Positions 1 to 4,262 of a stretch of DNA of 5,296 nt are shown here, one piece after another. The stretch is from NCBI GenBank assembly GCA_001302725.1, contig LIZU01000001.1, positions 1,833 through 7,128 of the forward strand, given 5' to 3'. Source of the stretch: a candidate division Zixibacteria bacterium DG_27. GTDB taxonomy: Bacteria > Zixibacteria > MSB-5A5 > DG-27. Each line of letters opens with the position of its first letter. Within the stretch, counting starts at the first letter, position 1. Below the pieces are notes generated by a model. The model was not told where the DNA came from. It worked only from the letters and a program-made list of their open reading frames with translations, and ran no database searches. The position numbers and the translations under genes were made by a program.

Positions 1-620
1 ACTCTGATCTTCTTGATATCCAAAAGCTGAAGACCTATCCCGACGATTAAGAGGCCACCGCCTGCCGACATCTCGGTTATTATGTCCTCCCGCAGGATGA
101 ACTCAAGCTGATTTCCCAACAGAGTCAGACTTCCCTGAAAGATAAGCACCGTCAGAAAAGAGAAGAGAACCCCGATTCCCAAGCCCGAGGAAAGGATTAA
201 GGAGGCGAAACCATCCAGGACCGACTTGATATAAAGCAGATCAGCCTTCCCGAACAATCCATCCTCCAGGGAGCCGACTACGGTCATGGGGCCGACGCAG
301 AAGAGAAGCGATGCGGAGACAAAGCCCAAGACGAAGTTGCCCGATTCGGACTTGACCTTTGCTTTGAGATATTCGCCAACGCTCTCCAACGCCTCTTCGA
401 TCTTCAAAAGCTCCCCCGTGATCCCGCCTAACACTAAACTGCCAATCAGAAGGAGGGCGCTCTCGGTCTTCAATGCCATCTGAATGCCCAAGAGTATCGT
501 GACCAGGCCCATTGCGTGAAGGACGATGCTCTTGATGTTCTCGGGCAGCCTGTGCCCCACCCACAACCCAATACTGGAGCCCACAATAACAGTGGCAGTA
601 TTTACGATGGTTCCTTTCAT
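1..620 (-). CDS. DUF554 family integral membrane protein, C-terminus cut by window edge
   Basis: Reading the minus strand from an ATG at 618-620 gives 206 uninterrupted codons that run off the left edge. The start is supported by AGAAGG just upstream of the ATG. The product begins MKGTIVNTATVIVGSSIGLW and is very hydrophobic, with likely membrane segments near residues 4-22, 30-50, 53-70, 95-116, 137-165 and 184-203. Residues 107-122 contain FCVGPMTVVGSLEDGL, and KSVLDG (132-137) and the QG of FQGSLTLL (161-168) follow. Together with the glycine-rich last helix (SAGGGLLIVGIGLQLL), these are the hallmark blocks of the DUF554 (YdfK/YqgA-type) inner-membrane family. Family members are usually about 230 residues, so only some 20-30 residues should lie outside the window. 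The biochemical function of the family is not established to my knowledge. It lies 113 bp downstream of the aconitase-like gene on the same strand, but hairpins between them argue against simple co-transcription. Confidence 0.9.
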   Translation of the reverse strand, partial: MKGTIVNTATVIVGSSIGLWVGHRLPENIKSIVLHAMGLVTILLGIQMALKTESALLLIGSLVLGGITGELLKIEEALESVGEYLKAKVKSESGNFVLGFVSASLLFCVGPMTVVGSLEDGLFGKADLLYIKSVLDGFASLILSSGLGIGVLFSFLTVLIFQGSLTLLGNQLEFILREDIITEMSAGGGLLIVGIGLQLLDIKKIR

Positions 621-662
621 TACCTTCTCAAGGTGGAATTGCAGCTATCCCCATTAACAGAT

Positions 663-683
663 GGCGGTGATGAATTCACCGCC
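663..683. repeat. Inverted repeat, 8-bp arms, between DUF554 and dehydratase genes
   Basis: GGCGGTGA (663-670) and TCACCGCC (676-683) are perfect inverted copies around a 5-nt centre; an inner TGAATTCA (671-678) is itself palindromic. It is not followed by a T-run on either strand, so it is not a classical intrinsic terminator. It shares the outer GCGG...CCGC frame with hairpins near 3057 and 3171, which suggests a dispersed hairpin-repeat family. Confidence 0.7.
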
Positions 684-702
684 CTTGCGGGTCCTTTCTG
701 TC

Positions 703-728
703 GGTTACGGACGCCCTCGTCCGTAACC
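703..728 (-). terminator. Strong hairpin directly after the dehydratase stop codon, possible terminator or 3' RNA stabiliser
   Basis: GGTTACGGACG (703-713) and CGTCCGTAACC (718-728) form a perfect 11-bp stem with a 4-nt loop. In the minus-strand transcript the stem begins five bases after the stop codon of the dehydratase gene (734-736). Its placement fits a transcription-end or mRNA-protection structure. The usual run of U residues after the stem is absent (GACAGAAAGG follows), so rho-independent termination is uncertain. It could equally be one more member of the intergenic hairpin-repeat family. Confidence 0.5.
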
Positions 729-733
729 TGCAC

Positions 734-1993
734 TTAGACGTGTTTCCTCGGGTCAGTGATCTTCCCTTCCACTGCTGAGGCCGCTACCGTCGCCGGACTT
801 GTGAGATAGACCTCCGCACCTTTCCCGAGTTTGCCGAGGAAATTCCGGTTGGAGGTCGAAAGCAGAACATCGCCCTTCCCCAGCACCCCATGATGGCCGG
901 CGGTGCAAAGCGAACAGCCGGGGTTTGCCACCATGGCACCAACGTCCATGAAGATTTCGTACAGTCCCTGCTTCAACACCTGGCGGGCAACCTCCATCGT
1001 CGCCGGAACGACTACGAGCCTCACGTCAGGATGAATCTTGCCCGCCTTCTTTATGATTTCCGCCGCTACTTTGAAATCTTCGAAACGCCCGTTGGTACAG
1101 CTCCCGATGAAACCCTCGTTGAAGGGACGTCCCTCCACCTCCTCCACCGGGACGACGTTGCCCGGCGTGTGCGGGCAGGCAATCTGGGGAACCAGGCCTG
1201 TGACGTCAATCTCAATCTCCTCCTGATAGGAGGCATCCTTATCGGCTTCCACGATCGATATTTCGCCACATCTCTCTTTCAAGAACTTCAGCGTCTCTCC
1301 TGTCGGTTTGATGAAAAGGATTTTGCCGTTGGCCTCCGTCAACATACTGCCTAAGGTTAATCGCCCCGCCAGGGAGAGGTCATCAATCGTCTCACCGTAA
1401 TACTCAACTGATTTATAGTTCAACTTGTCGGTGCCGATCTCCTTGAGAAGTTTTAGGGTCAAATCCTTCGCCGAGGTTGGCTTTTTGTATTTGCCCTCTA
1501 CGGTGACTTTGATTGTGTCTGGGACTCGAAACCACAACTGCCCGGAATGCCAGGCAGCAACTATATCAGTAGTTCCAACACCGGAGGCAAAAGAGCCGAC
1601 TGAGCCCAAGAGATTCATGTGGCTATCGGTGCCGACCACGACAGACCCAGGCTTAATCATTCCTTGCTCCAAAAGCACGTGCTGCCCGATGCCGGTATTG
1701 ACGTCAAAGAGGTTTTTGATCCCCTGCTTTTTGGCGAACTCCCGACACAGAGCTTGATTCTGGGCGACTTTCAGGTCTTTGGCGGGGGCCTGATAGTCGA
1801 AGGTCATGGCGATCTTGTCGGGGTCTCTCACCTTGCAGCCGTTGGTGAACTTGTCGAACTCTAAGACCACATTGGGGCCGCCGAAATCCCTGACCACCGC
1901 CAGATCGATCTCCGCCCAGATCCGGTCCCCAGCTTTGACCTCCTGTCTGGAGGCTTTAGCCAAAATCTTTTCGATTACAGTCTTTCCAGCCAT
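734..1993 (-). CDS. Aconitase / 3-isopropylmalate dehydratase large-subunit family protein (LeuC/HacA-like)
   Basis: The 419-residue product matches the [4Fe-4S] hydro-lyase superfamily, which interconverts hydroxy-acid isomers such as citrate/isocitrate or isopropylmalates in the cytoplasm. Landmarks are the cluster-ligand cysteines C299 in GSCTNGR (298-303, with IG before) and C360/C363 in NPGCSLC, the GTDSH block at 121-125, GVGTTD at 138-143, and the C-terminal SPATVAASAVEGKITDPRK. The ~420-residue length and the pattern around GTDSH resemble the archaeal-type LeuC/homoaconitase clade rather than the longer E. coli LeuC or monomeric aconitases. The start is the only ATG that fits, because an in-frame TGA lies three codons upstream; the preceding GAAAGAG is a weak, very close Shine-Dalgarno. 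Two positions are unusual against the best-known members: FDY (65-67) where FDH is common, and GIGQH (101-105) where a G-I-x-H order is usual. I believe related subfamilies also vary here. A separate small (LeuD-type swivel) subunit is expected but is not in the window. Substrate is unresolved; divergence from a citryl-CoA lyase-like gene favours citrate or a homologue. Confidence 0.93.
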   Translation of the reverse strand: MAGKTVIEKILAKASRQEVKAGDRIWAEIDLAVVRDFGGPNVVLEFDKFTNGCKVRDPDKIAMTFDYQAPAKDLKVAQNQALCREFAKKQGIKNLFDVNTGIGQHVLLEQGMIKPGSVVVGTDSHMNLLGSVGSFASGVGTTDIVAAWHSGQLWFRVPDTIKVTVEGKYKKPTSAKDLTLKLLKEIGTDKLNYKSVEYYGETIDDLSLAGRLTLGSMLTEANGKILFIKPTGETLKFLKERCGEISIVEADKDASYQEEIEIDVTGLVPQIACPHTPGNVVPVEEVEGRPFNEGFIGSCTNGRFEDFKVAAEIIKKAGKIHPDVRLVVVPATMEVARQVLKQGLYEIFMDVGAMVANPGCSLCTAGHHGVLGKGDVLLSTSNRNFLGKLGKGAEVYLTSPATVAASAVEGKITDPRKHV

Positions 1994-2046
1994 ACTCTTT
2001 CACACTTTTTTCTGAACGAAACCGTGTATGTCTTCAGGGTCGCTTC

Positions 2047-2075
2047 AATAAAACTGATAATTTCCCTTGTGTCAA
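2047..2075 (-). promoter_or_regulatory. Candidate sigma-70 promoter for the dehydratase gene
   Basis: On the minus strand a perfect TTGACA (2070-2075) is followed after 17 bases by TTTATT (2047-2052), a 4-of-6 match to TATAAT. Transcription would start near 2040, giving a leader of about 47 nt before the ATG at 1993. This is a sequence match only. Confidence 0.55.
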
Positions 2076-2093
2076 TTTGTAAATGGAGAAGGG

Positions 2094-2110
2094 GGAGGAA
2101 GACCTCCTCC
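2094..2110. promoter_or_regulatory. Palindrome between the divergent -35 boxes, candidate operator
   Basis: GGAGGA (2094-2099) and TCCTCC (2105-2110) form a 6-bp inverted repeat with a 5-nt centre. It sits roughly midway between the two outward-facing -35 elements (2075 and 2140), where a regulator could control both genes. The arms are purine/pyrimidine-rich and short, so chance occurrence is quite possible. Confidence 0.3.
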
Positions 2111-2139
2111 ACGTAAACCTGAGCGTGAGACTACCGCTA

Positions 2140-2168
2140 TTGACACCTAAAGGGGGCTGATTTATTAT
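2140..2168 (+). promoter_or_regulatory. Sigma-70 type promoter for the citryl-CoA lyase-like gene
   Basis: A perfect TTGACA (2140-2145), a 17-bp spacer and TATTAT (2163-2168, 5 of 6 to consensus) make a near-ideal housekeeping promoter. The predicted start of transcription near 2175 leaves a leader of roughly 27 nt, just long enough for the strong ribosome-binding site that follows. Confidence 0.75.
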
Positions 2169-2190
2169 GCGTTAGAGAACTCAAAAGCTT

Positions 2191-2197
2191 AGGAGGT
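2191..2197 (+). promoter_or_regulatory. Ribosome-binding site that fixes the TTG start
   Basis: AGGAGGT is a full-strength Shine-Dalgarno sequence ending 4 nt before TTG at 2202-2204. It is the main reason to accept TTG as the start; the next in-frame ATG is codon 29 and would remove conserved N-terminal residues (WPTAIT, RGYD). Confidence 0.85.
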
Positions 2198-2201
2198 AAA
2201 A

Positions 2202-2969
2202 TTGGCTACCGAGAAATGGCCGACTGCAATAACTGATATAGAACCCGGGAAGATACGTTTGCGAGGCTATGACATCACCGAGCTGATGGAGAACCTAACC
2301 TTCGCCCAGACGATCTTTCTGACACTGAGGGGGGAGCTGCCCAATGAGGCCGAAGCCAAGATGATGGAGGCAATCCTAGTCTCCTCCGTTGACCACGGGG
2401 TGACACCACCTTCAGTCTTGGCGGCTCGAACGGTGGCTTCCGGTGGGAATCCTTTGAACGCCGCCGTTGCCGCCGGAGTTTTGGCCATCGGGGATGTCCA
2501 CGGCGGCGCCATCGAGCAATGCGCCAGGATACTGCAGGAGTGGGCTTTGAGGGAGGGCGATGTTGAGAAGTTGGGGCAGGAACTGGTGGAAGAGTTCCTA
2601 TCAAAGAAGAAAAGGTTGCCCGGCTTCGGACACCGCTTACACACCACTGATCCTCGAACCGTAAAGCTGTTTGAAATCGCCGACAACTTGAACTTCGCCA
2701 GTCGCCATATGCAGCTGGCCCGGGAAGCAGAGAAGCAGTTCGAGATTCAGAAGGGAACGAAGTTGCCGATTAACGTCGACGGCGCCATCGGGGCGGTCAT
2801 CTCCGATATGGCCTTCGACTGGAGGTTAGGGAAGGGCTTTTTCATCCTCTCCCGGGTAGCAGGGTTGATCGCCCACATTTACGAGGAGACCACCAGGTTC
2901 AGGCCGATGCGCCGACTGGGGGACACCAACTACGAATACGACGGTCCCGCCCCTCGTAAGATAGGATAA
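2202..2969 (+). CDS. ccl: Stand-alone citryl-CoA lyase-type protein (citrate synthase fold)
   Basis: The 255-residue protein has the citrate-synthase fold signature but lacks the length of true citrate synthases (about 370-430 residues). It fits the stand-alone citryl-CoA lyase family, whose known member in Hydrogenobacter splits citryl-CoA into acetyl-CoA and oxaloacetate in the reductive TCA cycle and is homologous to the C-terminal domain of ATP-citrate lyase. Visible active-site matches are DHG (64-66, H65), HGGA (100-103, H100), GFGHR (141-145), D150, and VDGAIGA with D193, the counterparts of the His-His-Asp set of citrate synthase. SRVAGLIAHIYEE (217-229) carries the conserved arginine R218. 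The N-terminal EKWPTAIT and RGYD blocks are typical of this short family, and the sequence ends intact with YDGPAPRKIG. It starts at TTG behind AGGAGGT and has its own promoter. It is transcribed away from the aconitase-like gene. No citryl-CoA synthetase subunits are visible, so a different acyl-CoA substrate, or synthesis rather than cleavage, remains possible. Confidence 0.9.
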   Translation: MATEKWPTAITDIEPGKIRLRGYDITELMENLTFAQTIFLTLRGELPNEAEAKMMEAILVSSVDHGVTPPSVLAARTVASGGNPLNAAVAAGVLAIGDVHGGAIEQCARILQEWALREGDVEKLGQELVEEFLSKKKRLPGFGHRLHTTDPRTVKLFEIADNLNFASRHMQLAREAEKQFEIQKGTKLPINVDGAIGAVISDMAFDWRLGKGFFILSRVAGLIAHIYEETTRFRPMRRLGDTNYEYDGPAPRKIG

Positions 2970-3056
2970 CTGTCTTTCACGGGGGATTTGAACCTCTCTG
3001 CTTTTTCCATTCAGGTTCAGCTTACAAAGATCTGAATTCGGATGTGGCCTTGTAGC

Positions 3057-3074
3057 GGAAAGCTTCAGCTTTCC
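3057..3074. repeat. Hairpin repeat, 8-bp arms
   Basis: GGAAAGCT (3057-3064) and AGCTTTCC (3067-3074) are perfect inverted copies with a 2-nt centre, preceded by TAGC so that the left side reads GCGG. Frame and size resemble the hairpins at 663-683 and 3171-3191 although the stem sequence differs. Confidence 0.65.
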
Positions 3075-3122
3075 ACGAGTTAAACAAGTCAACGGCACTC
3101 CCCTCTGAGCTTCTCTGAACGA

Positions 3123-3139
3123 CGCCATCCGTAATGGCG
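3123..3139. repeat. Short hairpin, 6-bp arms
   Basis: CGCCAT (3123-3128) and ATGGCG (3134-3139) enclose a 5-nt centre (CCGTA). The segment CGCCATCCGTAATGG resembles, in opposite orientation, the minus-strand sequence CGCCATCTGTTAATGG next to the hairpin at 663-683, linking the two intergenic clusters. Confidence 0.55.
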
Positions 3140-3202
3140 GAGTTGAACTCCCACCCCAGCGAGACAGAGCGGCGGGAGTCTAACTCCCGCCCCAGCAGAC
3201 AG
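3136..3202. repeat. Imperfect tandem repeat, two units of about 32 bp at 35-bp period
   Basis: Unit 1 (3136-3167) and unit 2 (3171-3202) align with 28 identities over 33 columns, including two 1-base gaps. Shared blocks are GGCGG, AGT, AACTCCC, CCCCAGC and AGACAG. Each unit is itself built around a palindrome (GGAGTTGAACTCC in unit 1; the 9-bp hairpin 3171-3191 in unit 2). With only two units this is not a CRISPR array. Confidence 0.75.
3171..3191 (-). terminator. Strong hairpin downstream of the YHS gene, possible terminator-like structure
   Basis: GGCGGGAGT (3171-3179) and ACTCCCGCC (3183-3191) form a perfect 9-bp GC-rich stem with a 3-nt loop, 29 nt beyond the stop codon of the YHS gene in its transcript. 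The sequence following on the minus strand (GCTCTGTC) has no U-run, so intrinsic termination is unproven. It doubles as the core of the second tandem-repeat unit. Confidence 0.4.
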
Positions 3203-3220
3203 GTTCACTCAGGCCAGAAC

Positions 3221-3643
3221 TTACTTCTCCGGTGTTTTGTACTTGTCGGGATTGGCCTTGAATTTCTTGACACACTCCTGGCCGCAGAAGTGAGATTTGT
3301 GACCTTCGTGCTCTAAGACTAAGTCAGTTCTCTGATCGAGTAAGGTCATCCCGCAGACAGGATCTTTGACCAGCTTGCCAGCGTGCTTTTCGGGGTTCTC
3401 TTTGAAGGTCTCCAGACACTTCTTGTTGCAGAAGGCGTAGAGGTGTCCCTGGTGGACCGCCATGTGCTTAATCTCTTTCGGCTTGAGAGACATGCCACAG
3501 ATCGGATCCACGGCCTTCTCGATCACTTGAACCTCTTCTCCGTGCCCGCTCTGGCACTGGCCCCCGCCACCAAATCCGCTCACGAGAGGGAAAGAAACCA
3601 GAAGGGCAAACGCCAAGAGCGCAAGTGTCGTTTTCTGCAACAT
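3221..3643 (-). CDS. Exported protein with two tandem YHS metal-binding domains
   Basis: The 140-residue product opens with a clear signal peptide (MLQKTTLALLAFALLVSF, likely cleaved near VSG at residues 21-23), so it should act in the periplasm or at the cell surface. Two YHS/TRASH-like domains follow. Domain 1 (about 45-88) has DPICGM with C49, then FCNKKC with C72 and C76. Domain 2 (about 93-136) has DPVCGM with C97, then FCGQEC with C120 and C124, and both end in a similar F-K-x-NP-x-K stretch. These Cys clusters are known in the family to bind transition metals such as copper or zinc, and YHS domains occur in metal resistance and trafficking proteins; the metal here is unknown. C30 lies in GGGGQC, which is not a convincing lipobox. 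The start is backed by AAGGAG 8 nt upstream. The gene begins 5 bp after the end of a TonB-receptor fragment, suggesting an ancestral receptor-YHS operon. Confidence 0.9.
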   Translation of the reverse strand: MLQKTTLALLAFALLVSFPLVSGFGGGGQCQSGHGEEVQVIEKAVDPICGMSLKPKEIKHMAVHQGHLYAFCNKKCLETFKENPEKHAGKLVKDPVCGMTLLDQRTDLVLEHEGHKSHFCGQECVKKFKANPDKYKTPEK

Positions 3644-3648
3644 GATAG

Positions 3649-3846
3649 TTACTCCTTCCTCATTTGACTGGGTTGAAAAGTGAAGTTGATGCTTCCGTAT
3701 AAGGCTCGACGCAATAAGGGCCCGTAGATCATGGAGAAGTAGAAAGACTTACCTAAGGCGGATTCGGTCCGCACGAAGCGGTCATACGGCCGGGCGTAGT
3801 CGAAGAGGTTCCCGAGTCCGGCAACGACGTTCACTGGACCGACACC
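3649..3846 (-). pseudogene. C-terminal remnant of a TonB-dependent outer-membrane receptor
   Basis: In the minus-strand frame ending at the TAA at 3649-3651, about 65 codons read like the final strands of a TonB-dependent receptor beta-barrel. It starts GVGPVNVVAGLGNLFDYARP, continues with YDRFVRTESALGKSFYFSM and closes with LYGSINFTF plus a short tail. NLFDY followed by a Y-R/aromatic segment and a terminal G-x-I-x-F-x-F strand is characteristic of this family, which imports siderophores, metal chelates or other ligands using TonB energy. Complete receptors are 600-1000 residues; upstream of about 3846 the same frame stays open to an ATG at 3994-3996, but the text (for example MRDTCIPNCSFPSRS) has no receptor character. 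I therefore read this as a 5'-truncated relic. The exact break is uncertain. Its end abuts the YHS gene, as expected from a former operon. Confidence 0.75.
3652..3657 (-). promoter_or_regulatory. YHS ribosome-binding site embedded in the end of the receptor remnant
   Basis: AAGGAG (minus strand) lies 8 nt before the YHS start codon and overlaps the last codons of the receptor fragment (MRKE then stop). Retention of this segment keeps the YHS gene translatable even though the receptor is broken. Confidence 0.75.
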
Positions 3847-4262
3847 CCTCTGCGCCCGGAGATTGCAGATTGAGAATGTCGGTGATTCCCTCCGGGGACG
3901 GGAATCATATAGGGACCGAGAAGGAAAAGAACAATTAGGTATGCAAGTATCTCTCATTATGAAGTCAAACGACTCCGTTTGTCTCTTGAAACACAAAAAG
4001 CGCCCCGCGGTTCCCCAGCAGGTACAAAAAGGCAGACTTGTCCAGGTTTTGAGAGTGCGATCAAGACTTTTTCGCTTATGAAGGGGAACGCTTTAAACCC
4101 TGGACACCTTTGTGGAGAGGTACGCTAAGTATTTGTTTTTGACGTGCTTGATGGTTGCTTGGGGTGAGAGCTCAAACCAAACGCTTCTGGACTCCAGGAG
4201 ACAACCAACTCTGGGACAATTGCATGATTGCGTACTGGAGGGAAACCATAGATCCGGAGGGA
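3847..4262. other. Non-coding or decayed region of about 415 bp between the receptor remnant and the GTPase gene
   Basis: I cannot support any gene here. Open frames exist on both strands but none has recognisable motifs or a convincing start. Visible structure is limited: a hairpin with 8-bp arms at 3883-3907, a short palindrome CAAACG/CGTTTG at 3966-3981, and a longer-range partial inverted repeat pairing GTCCAGG near 4040-4046 with CCTGGAC near 4099-4105. I found no tRNA-like fold. The stretch most likely carries scar sequence from the deletion that removed the receptor, plus whatever promoter now serves the YHS gene. Confidence 0.6.
3883..3907. repeat. Inverted repeat, 8-bp arms, next to the receptor breakpoint
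   Basis: TGATTCCC (3883-3890) and GGGAATCA (3900-3907) are perfect inverted copies around a 9-nt centre. It lies about 40 bp from where receptor-like coding stops. No T-run follows on either strand. Confidence 0.55.

Larger units (their letters stand above)
2970..3220. other. Non-coding convergent intergenic region dense in hairpin repeats
   Basis: These 251 bases lie between the converging 3' ends of the citryl-CoA lyase-like gene and the YHS gene. I see no believable gene. The region holds at least four palindromes (3057-3074, 3123-3139, 3139-3151, 3171-3191) and an imperfect tandem repeat (3136-3202). No hairpin is followed by a T-run that would mark a classical intrinsic terminator for either gene. 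Confidence 0.8.

Noticed and set aside
890..1354. Long plus-strand open frame of 154 codons inside the dehydratase gene
   Set aside because: It lies antisense to a gene with clear family motifs, and its translation has no recognisable domain; it is a shadow frame.
2202..2969. Reading the 255-residue protein as a truncated citrate synthase
   Set aside because: Both ends look native (strong start signals, family-typical N- and C-termini) and all key catalytic residues are present, which fits the short citryl-CoA lyase family rather than a broken synthase.
2978..2998. Minus-strand GGTTCAAATCC that looks like a tRNA T-arm
   Set aside because: The flanking bases do not form a proper T stem (two of five pairs fail), and no anticodon or acceptor arm is found upstream. 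It is more likely chance or a degenerate hairpin repeat; an integration-site remnant cannot be shown.
2826..3128. Minus-strand open frame of 100 codons overlapping the citryl-CoA lyase 3' end
   Set aside because: It is half antisense to a well-supported gene and half hairpin-rich intergenic sequence, with no domain or start signal.
3136..3202. Possible CRISPR repeats
   Set aside because: Only two adjacent units with a 3-bp gap, no unique spacers of CRISPR length and no cas genes.
3134..3316. Plus-strand open frame of 60 codons across the tandem repeat
   Set aside because: The translation is dictated by the palindromic repeat units and then runs antisense through the end of the YHS gene; such repeat-derived frames are a common artefact.
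3847..3996. N-terminal extension of the receptor fragment to the ATG at 3996
   Set aside because: The frame is open but the residues show no beta-barrel or signal-peptide character and no ribosome-binding site was seen, so it is treated as chance read-through across the breakpoint.
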